Source of the DNA: UBA1369 sp964571725
GTDB lineage: Bacteria; Patescibacteriota; Gracilibacteria; UBA1369
Assembly: GCA_964571725.1 (NCBI GenBank)
Contig: CAZNDB010000001.1
Location: forward strand, 124,001-188,000
DNA length: 64,000 nucleotides
Direction: 5' to 3'
In this document: one piece after another, positions 24,459 through 32,267 of the stretch
Position numbering within the stretch: position 1 is the first letter of the stretch
How the letters are laid out: each line of letters opens with the position of its first letter
The notes under the pieces: model-generated
The model's input: only the letters and a program-made list of their open reading frames with translations
Told to the model about the DNA's origin: nothing
The model's database searches: none
Translations under genes and position numbers: made by a program

Positions 24459-24809
24459 CTACAAATTAAAAGTTTTATCGAAGCTGCCGCTGGTTTCGTT
24501 GACCGATTCGAATTTCACAAAAGGTTCTGTTTCCTCTCCTTTGGACATTTCCAGAGTCAATTTATCTGTTGGTCCGCCCACTTTGGTAAATTCCAGATGG
24601 AAAACATTTTCGCCGGATTTCAGAATACAATGTTTGGCGGCAATTTCCGGGGCAGCTTCCTTGCACATCGGACTGTCCGCGCCCATAAACATTTGGCCTT
24701 CCGATTGTCCCCCCTTCATTCCGAGATCTTGTCCGTTCAGAGTAGCTTTGAGTTGATAGCCGTAGCCCATGCAGGTAATGGCAAGGGAGAGGTTTGCGGA
24801 ATTTTCCAT
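24459..24809 (-). CDS. Hypothetical small beta-rich protein
   Basis: The 116-residue protein has no signal peptide or membrane helix. Alternating hydrophobic strands (LSLAITCMGYGYQLKATLNG, NVFHLEFTKVGGPTDKLTLE, EPFVKFESVNETSGSFDKTF) suggest an all-beta sandwich. Three cysteines are present without a metal-binding spacing. It is encoded just downstream of gdhA on the same strand, with 32 bases between the two, so it could be cotranscribed with it. No family is recognised. Confidence 0.65.
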   Translation of the reverse strand: MENSANLSLAITCMGYGYQLKATLNGQDLGMKGGQSEGQMFMGADSPMCKEAAPEIAAKHCILKSGENVFHLEFTKVGGPTDKLTLEMSKGEETEPFVKFESVNETSGSFDKTFNL

Positions 24810-24841
24810 GGATAGATAAGTTAAACAATTGAACTCAAATT

Positions 24842-26185
24842 TTACACCAGTCCCTGGGCCAGCATGGCATCCGCAACTTTTATGAATCCGCCGACATTGG
24901 CACCGTTTACATAATTTACGTAATCGCCCTCCTGTCCGTATTTCACGCAGGTGGAATGAATGTTTTTCATAATCTGTTTGAGCTGCTGGTCCACTTCTTC
25001 GGTTGTCCAGTAGCGGCGCAGAGAGTTCTGGGTCATTTCCAGTCCGGAAGTGGCGACTCCGCCGGCGTTAGAGGCCTTCCCGGGGGAAAAGAGAATTTTG
25101 TTCTGATGAAAATAATCCATGGCTTCGGGTTTGGTCGGCATATTGGCACCTTCCACCACGCATTTGCAACCATTTGATACCAGTTTTTTGGCATCCTCCA
25201 GATCAAGTTCGTTTTGAGTTGCGCAGGGGAAAACCATGTCGCAGCTGACGCTCCAGGGGCTTTCTCCAGCCTTGTATTCGGCGCCGAATTTGGTCGCGTA
25301 TTCACTGATGCGGCCGCGGGTGACATTTTTCAATTGTTTGATAAATTCCAGTTTTTCCTGATTGATGCCGTCTTTGTCATAAACAAATCCGTCGGAGTCG
25401 GAAACCGTTACCACCTTTGCCCCCAATTGTATCAATTTTTCCACGGTATATTGTGCCACATTGCCAGATCCGCTGACCGCGCAAACTTTCCCCTGCAGGC
25501 TTTCGCCTTTGGTGGCCAGCATTTCCTGGGCGAAATAAACCACGCCGTATCCGGTGGCTTCCGTTCGCAGCAGGCTTCCCCCGAAACTCAGTCATTTGCC
25601 GGTTACCACTCCGCTGAATTCATTCTTCAGCCGTTTGTATTGGCCGAATAAATATCCGACTTCTCTTCCGCTTACTCCGATATCCCCGGCAGGCACGTCC
25701 AGAAAAGGTCCGATATGGCGGAAAAGTTCCGTCATAAAGCTCTGGCAGAATCTCATCACTTCGTTATCCGATTTTTCCTTGGGATCAAAATCCGAGCCGC
25801 CCTTTCCGCCGCCCATGGGGAGGGAGGTTAAACTGTTTTTGAAAATCTGCTCAAAACCCAGGAATTTCAGAATGCTTAAATTGACGCTGGGGTGGAATCT
25901 GAGACCGCCTTTGTAGGGTCCGATGGCACTGTTAAACTGTACGCGATAACCGCGGTTGATTCTAAATTCACTTTTATCGTCAATCCAGGGAACGCGGAAT
26001 ATCACCGTTCGCTCCGGTTCAATCATTCTTTCCAAAATTTTGGCTTTTTCATATTGCGGATTGGCGGCAATAAACGGCATCACCGAAAGAGCCACTTCTT
26101 TCACGGCCTGCGTGAATTCCGGCTGATGAGGATTTCTGGCTTCTACTTCTGCCATAAAACTGGTCAATTTTTCTGTGGCTTCCAT
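24842..26185 (-). pseudogene. gdhA: NADP-type glutamate dehydrogenase interrupted by one in-frame UGA
   Basis: Two abutting frames, 25592-26185 (197 residues) and the frame running to 24842, form one 447-residue hexameric-type glutamate dehydrogenase, the same length as E. coli GdhA. The N-terminal part has the substrate-binding PYKGGLRFHP and the catalytic-lysine region PMGGGKGGSDFDP; the C-terminal part has the dinucleotide fold VSGSGNVAQYTVEK and ANAGGVATSGLEM. The reading frame is continuous across the junction, and the only interruption is TGA at 25592-25594. It sits at the glycine of the conserved TGKGLSFGG string, where GGA is expected. It may be a nonsense mutation, a base-call error or a recoded site. 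The enzyme would interconvert 2-oxoglutarate plus ammonia and glutamate. Confidence 0.88.
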
Positions 26186-26290
26186 GTTGAAAAAATAAAA
26201 ATATTCGTTCTCGGTATAGCAGGGGAATTGGGTCGAAGTAAATCAATTTTCAGAGAGGAATAAATGATGATTTACAAATAAGTACAAAGC

Positions 26291-26318
26291 TTGACAAAGA
26301 AAAAGAATATGCTATAAA
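26291..26318 (+). promoter_or_regulatory. Promoter of the GC-rich gene at 26420
   Basis: TTGACA at 26291-26296, a 16-base spacer and TATAAA at 26313-26318. The leader would be about 95 nt long. Confidence 0.75.
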
Positions 26319-26369
26319 AATCACAGTGTCAGGATGGTTTTTAAATCAAGCCACCCGGGCCAAAACGTT

Positions 26370-26389
26370 ACTTAACAATCTGCTTTCCG
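26370..26389 (+). repeat. Left arm of an inverted repeat flanking the gene at 26420
   Basis: ACTTAACAATCTGCTTTCCG is the reverse complement of 27009-27025 apart from three extra bases (CAA). Both arms lie within the expected transcript, outside the coding region. Confidence 0.75.
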
Positions 26390-26419
26390 TATAGACCAAC
26401 CCTAATTGGATGGTGTGTC

Positions 26420-26986
26420 ATGGAACAACTCGACGCTGATTTCGTAGAAATTGACCAGTCCTCAATGCCCATCGCCCTCGATCAGAATCTGCTGCCCCTG
26501 TTGGAAGAGGAAGATCCCCAGTGGGGGCCCGAACTTCTGGCCTCGGCCCTGATCATCAAGGCCTGCAAGCAGCGCGGCAAGTGGTGTGGGGTCAGCGTGC
26601 TCCACCTCAACCGGCTTCTGCAGGACCTCAACCGTGAAGGCAACGAGCTGGTGGAGCAGCATGATCAGGCCAGAAAGCAGGAGCAGCGGGCGGAATTGTG
26701 GAACAGCCTGATCCGCTTTCTGCTGCTGGTCATGACCTTCGGGCTGGCCTCTTTCTTTCTCAAGCCGCCGAAGCCCCGCCCCTTCTCCGCCAACATCTTC
26801 TACGTCTACATGGGGCCCACTCCCGCCATGCTGGAGAAGGGCATCAACCTTCTTCTCAGCCAGGAAAAGGCTGTGCTGGTTCGGAGGAAGGTCGACGGCA
26901 ACGTCTTCGTCATCCCCCGCCCGGCAATTCTGGGGGAGTTCGGCCAGCAAGTGGCTGAGACTGCGAACAACCAGCCGGTCAATTGA
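26420..26986 (+). CDS. GC-rich hypothetical protein with one transmembrane helix
   Basis: The 188-residue protein has an acidic N-terminus (EQLDADFVEIDQSS), a helical cytoplasmic part, one transmembrane segment near residues 93-113 (LIRFLLLVMTFGLASFFL) and a C-terminal domain starting after a proline-rich joint (KPPKPRPF). It contains AMLEKGINLLLSQEKAVLVRR and a beta hairpin NVFVIPRP. Codon use is strongly GC-biased compared with the genes around it. It has its own promoter and terminator and is flanked by an inverted repeat. No family is recognised; it may belong with the GC-rich gene at 23800. Confidence 0.65.
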   Translation: MEQLDADFVEIDQSSMPIALDQNLLPLLEEEDPQWGPELLASALIIKACKQRGKWCGVSVLHLNRLLQDLNREGNELVEQHDQARKQEQRAELWNSLIRFLLLVMTFGLASFFLKPPKPRPFSANIFYVYMGPTPAMLEKGINLLLSQEKAVLVRRKVDGNVFVIPRPAILGEFGQQVAETANNQPVN

Positions 26987-27008
26987 CGGCTGTCCAGGGA
27001 AAAGTACG

Positions 27009-27025
27009 CGGAAAGCAGATTAAGT
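27009..27025 (+). repeat. Right arm of the inverted repeat flanking the gene at 26420
   Basis: CGGAAAGCAGATTAAGT pairs with 26370-26389 with a 3-base bulge. In an mRNA this would join the 5' and 3' untranslated regions. Confidence 0.75.
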
Positions 27026-27040
27026 TGAGGCGCGCGTCTC

Positions 27041-27069
27041 AGGCGGATCACTAACAAGTGTCCGCCTGT
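27041..27069 (+). terminator. Terminator of the gene at 26420
   Basis: AGGCGGA, one bulged T, then CACT pair with AGTG and TCCGCCT around an AACA loop, followed by GTTT. Confidence 0.75.
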
Positions 27070-27073
27070 TTCC

Positions 27074-27232
27074 CTATGCCTTTTTAGCTTTTTTGGAAAC
27101 GGGCAGCATACTTTTCTTGTGAGCCTTGATCAATCCGGCGCCTTCCGGGTGTTCATGTTCCTCAGTCAGCAACTTGTTGGTTTCTTTTTTGTCGACCGGA
27201 CTGACTTCGTGTTTTCGATGATACATTCCCAT
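27074..27232 (-). CDS. Small basic hypothetical protein (52 residues)
   Basis: An open frame starting MGMYHRKHEVSPVDKKE and ending SMLPVSKKAKKA encodes a lysine- and histidine-rich polypeptide. It could bind nucleic acid. The start could also be the second methionine, giving 50 residues. There is no clear ribosome-binding site, but the frame fills the gap between two genes neatly and has a biased, protein-like composition. It is convergent with the gene at 26420. No family is recognised. Confidence 0.5.
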   Translation of the reverse strand: MGMYHRKHEVSPVDKKETNKLLTEEHEHPEGAGLIKAHKKSMLPVSKKAKKA

Positions 27233-27385
27233 GGATTTTTGATTATTGTTTCGTGCATATACTAATCATCAGACCCCCTTTCAGGCAAACGGAAAAGTGA
27301 ATCTCTGAACGGCCGCCGGAATTCCTAAAAAAAGAGCGGTTTTAGTGCTATAATAAACAGATAAGTTTAATTAACAGTTGCTTTG

Positions 27386-28234
27386 ATGGGTTTACTGGAC
27401 AGAATGAAAGAAAAAATCAGGCGCAACCGCAAACCTCCGGAACAGAGACTGGACTCCGACATTGAAGACCAGAGAAATTTAATCCGGGGAAGCGTTTACC
27501 GTATTCCGGGCAGAAATGAACCCGAATACGAGTTGTCCAATGAACAACGAGAAAAACTGATTGCCGGGCTGGAAAAGCAGTATCAAAAGTCGCTGAAGAT
27601 TTTAAAAAAATATGAACTTCCCTTCGAAGGACACCATACTGAACAGGCTCCCTCCTGGGAACAAATCCGGCAAGGATTGAACCCGGTCATTCTGGACAAA
27701 GTAGCTAAACTTCATGAACCGCTCTTGTTGTTGATTCCCGGAACCACTCCAGGCGAAAAAATCGCGACAATTAATTATAATGCGCGTCCGCACTCGTTTG
27801 AATCCAGAATCAAGTTTCCCGACCAGGAAGTAGATGTTCAACTCTGGAACGGGGGTAGCCCGTACATGCACACCAAGTGGCGGATTGGCATCGCAGAGGG
27901 ACTGCCGGAAATCGAGGCAGACCCGAAAATTAGCGGGGACAACTACGAAATGGCCCAAAGCTGGCTGCAGACATACCAGGGACAGGGGCTGGACGTTATC
28001 AACGATCTGGATACCTTCTTGATGATGGTTATGTATGCACAAGCCGCCAAAAAACCTATAAACAAAAAAACTCTTACTGTTCTTAACGCCAAAAATCTTA
28101 AACCGGGAGAGCGTTTGTCCTTTGGAACTTATGACGGAGACCAGGTCTATCTGGGCACCGCCCATTCCAATGTCTTTTTTAAAAACATCCGTCTGCGCCC
28201 GATTGTTTGGGTGCCGTCACCGGTAAAAGCATGA
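27386..28234 (+). CDS. Hypothetical cytosolic protein
   Basis: The 282-residue protein begins at ATG 27386 (a TTG one codon earlier is less likely). The N-terminus is basic (MKEKIRRNRKPPEQR), followed by a helical region (NEQREKLIAGLEKQYQKSLK) and a mixed alpha/beta part with LLLLIPGTTPGEKIATINYN and RPIVWVPSPVKA. No signal peptide, membrane helix or catalytic motif is evident. A TATAAT-like element about 30 bases upstream suggests its own promoter. Same-strand neighbours downstream are a 51-residue protein and an M15 peptidase. Function unknown. Confidence 0.7.
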   Translation: MGLLDRMKEKIRRNRKPPEQRLDSDIEDQRNLIRGSVYRIPGRNEPEYELSNEQREKLIAGLEKQYQKSLKILKKYELPFEGHHTEQAPSWEQIRQGLNPVILDKVAKLHEPLLLLIPGTTPGEKIATINYNARPHSFESRIKFPDQEVDVQLWNGGSPYMHTKWRIGIAEGLPEIEADPKISGDNYEMAQSWLQTYQGQGLDVINDLDTFLMMVMYAQAAKKPINKKTLTVLNAKNLKPGERLSFGTYDGDQVYLGTAHSNVFFKNIRLRPIVWVPSPVKA

Positions 28235-28306
28235 ATTCTGGGAAGCGTTCACGGGGTATGATATAAACAATACAGGTAATCCCGACAAAAATTTGTATAA
28301 ATAACC

Positions 28307-28462
28307 ATGACTCAGGAACAAAAAAATTTGAAGAATCATCAGTTACTGGAAATCTGCGGAGAAGACATCTTCAAAAAAATTAAAAGAAAGAAAATTATCA
28401 AAACCAGCCGCGACAACGGCAATTCCCTGCTAAATGCCAAATTAACAGATCAAAAACAATAA
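28307..28462 (+). CDS. Small basic hypothetical protein (51 residues)
   Basis: An open frame beginning MTQEQKNLKNHQLLE and ending NAKLTDQKQ has a central lysine run (FKKIKRKKIIK). It ends at a TAA two bases before the ATG of the M15 peptidase gene, a spacing typical of cotranslated genes in this window, which is the main argument that it is real. No family is recognised. Confidence 0.55.
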   Translation: MTQEQKNLKNHQLLEICGEDIFKKIKRKKIIKTSRDNGNSLLNAKLTDQKQ

Positions 28463-28463
28463 A

Positions 28464-29771
28464 ATGAACAGAGTTGCCCCGGCCGAATCAAGAGAACCAA
28501 AACCCCAAACAGGGGAGCAGCCGCAGCCTCAAAAAGTGGAAGACCTCAAGCTGCGCATGAGCCAGGCCATGGAAAAAAAGGAGGGCCGGGATTCCCTGCA
28601 CCGGGCCGGTGATTTTCTCTATGAAAATTTCAAAGGGGCTGATTATCCCCACGATATGGTCTTGTCCTCAATCAAAGAGGTTTATGACGAGCGACAGGCC
28701 GGCTTTGATCCCAAACTGGGTTTCAGGGAATTTATCAAATCTTTCGGACCGGGACTTATAAAACTATGTCAGCTCAAACTGTTGGCCGCTGGCGGCTTCG
28801 ACCTGGGAAAATTTGGTAAACACAGGGATGGCGTCGACGGCAAACTGGGCAGAATGACGGGCGGAGCACTGGACAGATATTTTATGGGCGAACAAACGCT
28901 TCCTCCCGAGAAACCTCCGGTCGCGTCCGACCGGCCGCCGCGTTCCGTGAGATCGACCCCCGCCCCCCGTCCTGCGGTTCGCCGAGCGGTCACCCCGCCC
29001 TCCCGAACACCAGTCAGACCGGCTGATAAACGCCCTGCCCCGGCCACCGAACGCGCGACTGCCAGGGACAGCGTAAGGACGCCTGCACCCGTTCCTGAAA
29101 GCCGTGCTGAGAAAGGCAAAATTAGTCCCAAGTCCGCCTTTGAAAGGAGAATGCTGGATATCTATGACAGCACGCCGAATACCTACCGTACTGATGATTT
29201 ACCAAAATATTTTGGCAGAACCCGCAAGGAAATTGAACCCTATATTATTAATGAAGATCCCGTTACCCATAAACCCATAACCTTTCTGGAGCGGCCTATC
29301 GCCAATCCGCACGCCAAGGGCAAAAAGGGCATTAATATGGAATTTTTGATTTTTCTGAAAATCGCCGAAGAAAAACTGGAACAAAGAGGTATTAAGTACC
29401 AGCCAAGAGCATCTGAAATTCTGGGGTTTGAATTTCGCGGTATGAAGGTTCAGGGAAAAGAAACTAAAACTTTAAGCTCACACGCTTTCGGTATGGCAAT
29501 CGATATCGACCCCAATCTCAACGGACCAAAACAGGGACGCGGTACAATTCCGGACGAAGTTGCCATGATTATGGTCGAGTCGGGTATGGCCTGGGGTTAC
29601 ATTCAGAGCAAGGATTACCGCATGCTGGGAGCCGATCCCATGCATTTCCAGCCCCGTTTTCCTGCCGACAGCGAAGCCGGACAGGCAATTATTAATGCCA
29701 GTCCGGCGGGTAGAAAATATTGGGCGGCTATTCGCCCGATGCTGGATGAAATAAAGGGCAGCCGCGCTTAA
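28464..29771 (+). CDS. Peptidase M15-type (D-Ala-D-Ala carboxypeptidase-like) domain protein
   Basis: The 435-residue protein has a helical N-terminal part, a Pro/Arg/Thr-rich linker at about 150-220 (RPAVRRAVTPPSRTPVRP) and a C-terminal M15/VanY-like zinc-peptidase domain. The zinc ligands appear in SSHAFGMAIDID (H...D) and in GADPMHFQPRF (H), with the EVAMIMVESGMAWGYI helix between them. Family members trim peptidoglycan peptides, for example between D-alanines. I find no obvious signal peptide, which is odd for a wall enzyme; export might use another route, or the substrate may be intracellular. The 51-residue gene immediately upstream may share its transcript. Confidence 0.8.
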   Translation: MNRVAPAESREPKPQTGEQPQPQKVEDLKLRMSQAMEKKEGRDSLHRAGDFLYENFKGADYPHDMVLSSIKEVYDERQAGFDPKLGFREFIKSFGPGLIKLCQLKLLAAGGFDLGKFGKHRDGVDGKLGRMTGGALDRYFMGEQTLPPEKPPVASDRPPRSVRSTPAPRPAVRRAVTPPSRTPVRPADKRPAPATERATARDSVRTPAPVPESRAEKGKISPKSAFERRMLDIYDSTPNTYRTDDLPKYFGRTRKEIEPYIINEDPVTHKPITFLERPIANPHAKGKKGINMEFLIFLKIAEEKLEQRGIKYQPRASEILGFEFRGMKVQGKETKTLSSHAFGMAIDIDPNLNGPKQGRGTIPDEVAMIMVESGMAWGYIQSKDYRMLGADPMHFQPRFPADSEAGQAIINASPAGRKYWAAIRPMLDEIKGSRA

Positions 29772-29781
29772 ACAGCGGTCT

Positions 29782-30420
29782 TTAGCTGGCCTTCTTTTCC
29801 TTCTTAACCTTGGCCTTCTTGACGGGTTCAGCTTCAACTTTGGCTTTTTTTACAGTCTCGACTTCAGCCTTGGCCTTTTTCATGGATTTCTCTTCGACTT
29901 TGGCTTGTTCCTCTTTGTTGACCACAATGGCCGCGGGAGTCAGAAACATCAGAATCTTATCCATCTTGGCATTCAACGCATCCAGCTGTTCCTTGTATTT
30001 GTCGGCAGGCTTTTCAGCGCTCTCGAAGTCTTTCTTATAGCCGCCGTCTCTGTTGTCCCGGTAGTTATCGGCTTTTTTGAATGAGGGCCTGTCAGAATCT
30101 CTGTCCCGTCCATAACTTGGCCGGTCAAAATCTCTTCCTCTGGAACTGCCGGAATCGCCGTCTCTCTTAAAGCAGTTGTTGCAGAATACCGGTTTATCAC
30201 CGGATGGTCTGAACGGTACTTCGCATTCGTTGCCGCAATCGTCACAGATGGCCTGATGCATTTGAGGTCTTCCTCCGTCTCTCCCTCCAAACCCTGATCT
30301 GCCTCCGGAAAAGCCGGAACGTCCTCCGGACGGTTTGCCGAAAAATTTCTTTCCTCCACCTCCTCCGTCACGGCTTCCGCCGCCGCCTCCACCGAATCGC
30401 TTATTTCTATTGAATTCCAT
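29782..30420 (-). CDS. RGG-rich protein with CxxC zinc ribbon
   Basis: The 212-residue protein starts with Gly/Arg-rich repeats (RFGGGGGGSRDGGGGG) like RNA-binding RGG boxes. It then has a compact zinc-ribbon AICDDCGNECEVPFRPSGDK...VFCNNCF, with two CxxC pairs about 17 residues apart and the CEVPFRPSGDKPV core that recurs in small zinc proteins of candidate-phyla bacteria. A Ser/Arg/Asp-rich segment follows. The tail is a Lys/Ala/Glu/Val-rich helix (KKAKVEAEPVKKAKVKKEKK). It is probably an abundant nucleic-acid-binding protein; partner unknown. Confidence 0.75.
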   Translation of the reverse strand: MEFNRNKRFGGGGGGSRDGGGGGKKFFGKPSGGRSGFSGGRSGFGGRDGGRPQMHQAICDDCGNECEVPFRPSGDKPVFCNNCFKRDGDSGSSRGRDFDRPSYGRDRDSDRPSFKKADNYRDNRDGGYKKDFESAEKPADKYKEQLDALNAKMDKILMFLTPAAIVVNKEEQAKVEEKSMKKAKAEVETVKKAKVEAEPVKKAKVKKEKKAS

Positions 30421-30542
30421 AAATAATGTTTTAAAATAATATATTACAAGACCAGAACCTTATGCTAATTGGACGGATATTGCAATAGCATCTTAGGGCT
30501 TTTTTGTGATATAATAAAGGGATATTTAAAACGACCAAAACC

Positions 30543-32267
30543 GTGGAGGAAATAAATAAAATTCATCTGAGAATCAATCAGTTGAAAACAGAAATTAAAC
30601 CCCAGATTTTTTACGGTATCCAGAGAAAATATTTGACGAAATTCATTTTGGCCAACCGCAAGCCGATCACCAGGTTTTTAATTCTGGCTTTGGTGGAATC
30701 ACTGCTTTTGATCAGTCTGCCCATCATTCTCAAATTCCTGGTGGAGAATGACTATAATTTTTTCCGTCTGCATAGTCTTTTGCTGGATGTTACTCTGTTG
30801 TCCGTTCTGGTACTGGCTTATATAGTTACCAGTTACCTGCTGATCCGACTTGACCAGACTATCAGTTTCAATCTGATCAATCAGATCAAAATGCACTGGC
30901 TCGGCCGTTTTTACGGAACTGCCAGTTCACGCACGAGTGTATTGAGTGACGGCTCCCTGATTACGAAATTCGTTTATCATACCCAGCTTCTGAAAATGGC
31001 TCTGGAAAAGGTTGTCATGGAGGGGACACGCGCCATCATTTTTTATCTGGTTATATTGGCCTCAGCCTTTTTGTTCAGCAGTTCAACCTTTTTATGGCTG
31101 CTGCTGGGATTTCCTTTCCTGTGCCTGGTCTTCTTCATTTTCTACCGCATCGGGTCATATTACATCAGCCGGGAACAGACACTGAATACCAGACTGATTA
31201 AAGCTATTGTCCAGCAGACCTCAAATCTGCAGCAGACCCAGTCATTGGGACTGGTGCGGCCACGCTTCAAAATGATTGAGGGATTGCTGGAACAGGACAC
31301 CTTTTTTCGCAAAAGACGTGAAATATGGGTGAAATTTTCCGACCGTCTGGTTTTCGCCCTGATTCTTTTGTCGGGAGGCTTTCTGTATGTACTGAAAGAT
31401 TTTTATCCTATTTTCAGCTGGGACAGCTGGACTGAAAGCGCGATTGGATTGATCCTGGCCGGATTTTTTACCAAGGTGGTGATTCAGGTAACCCACGCCG
31501 GTTTGTTTGGACAGGCGCTGAAAACCGGTCTGATCATTTCGATTCCGGATTTCGCAGTCGGAAAAAATCCCGGTGATTCATCTGTCGATCTGGATTTCAA
31601 TCAAAAGATTCTGGTGTATGGCAGAAAAGTCAGGCTTTCCAAATTTGCCGGAGTCATAGTTAACTTTGAACTGGAACTCTTGCCCGGATCAAAGACCCTG
31701 ATACGTAGCGAAGGGCCTCTGGGGAAATCCACTTTGGCCCGTTATCTCGGCGGCTTGAAACAGGTTGACAGCCTGAACGTCAAAAACGGGAGAAGAAGAA
31801 TTTTATCGGTAAAATGGGGCTCCAGCTGCCGCTCCCGCCAGTATCTGTCTTTGAGCAGAATTTACCGTGAAACCATCGCGGAGTTTCTGCTGGCCAAACC
31901 GTCCGAGGAAATTAATCAGGAAGATCTGCAAAAAGTTTTCCAGGTTCTGGGACGGCATCCTGAATTTGAATTTATTTTTAAATTCAACGATTTTCTTGGC
32001 AAACGTTTCAACAGCTCCGAAAGTTCCGAGACCGAATTGATTCTGCTGCAGATCGCGCAGGCTGTTCTAAATAAACCCCGCCTGATCTGTGTTGATCACG
32101 ATATTTTTGATCATCAAAACGAGCGGGTCAGCCGCGGGCTGGAAATATTGGAACAGGAGTGTTCCGGTTCCACGCTGGTCTTTTTCTCGGGTTTGACCGG
32201 CCAGCCGGACACCGGTCGCTTCGAAAATACATATACGCTCAGCAAAAATGCATTTCAGAAAAATTAA
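30543..32267 (+). CDS. ABC exporter-like protein with degenerate nucleotide-binding domain
   Basis: The 574-residue protein starts at GTG 30543. It has an ABC exporter membrane domain of about six helices in residues 35-330 (FLILALVESLLLISLPIIL, AIIFYLVILASAFLFSSSTF) and then a C-terminal region in the position of the ATPase. The ATPase is decayed: the P-loop reads RSEGPLGKSTLARYLGG, two residues short of GxxGxGKST; no LSGGQ signature is seen; and Walker B reads RLICVDHDIFD with His where the catalytic Glu belongs. It may bind but not hydrolyse ATP. Its last 20 bases overlap the phospholipase-D-like gene, implying coupled translation. Confidence 0.75.
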   Translation: MEEINKIHLRINQLKTEIKPQIFYGIQRKYLTKFILANRKPITRFLILALVESLLLISLPIILKFLVENDYNFFRLHSLLLDVTLLSVLVLAYIVTSYLLIRLDQTISFNLINQIKMHWLGRFYGTASSRTSVLSDGSLITKFVYHTQLLKMALEKVVMEGTRAIIFYLVILASAFLFSSSTFLWLLLGFPFLCLVFFIFYRIGSYYISREQTLNTRLIKAIVQQTSNLQQTQSLGLVRPRFKMIEGLLEQDTFFRKRREIWVKFSDRLVFALILLSGGFLYVLKDFYPIFSWDSWTESAIGLILAGFFTKVVIQVTHAGLFGQALKTGLIISIPDFAVGKNPGDSSVDLDFNQKILVYGRKVRLSKFAGVIVNFELELLPGSKTLIRSEGPLGKSTLARYLGGLKQVDSLNVKNGRRRILSVKWGSSCRSRQYLSLSRIYRETIAEFLLAKPSEEINQEDLQKVFQVLGRHPEFEFIFKFNDFLGKRFNSSESSETELILLQIAQAVLNKPRLICVDHDIFDHQNERVSRGLEILEQECSGSTLVFFSGLTGQPDTGRFENTYTLSKNAFQKN

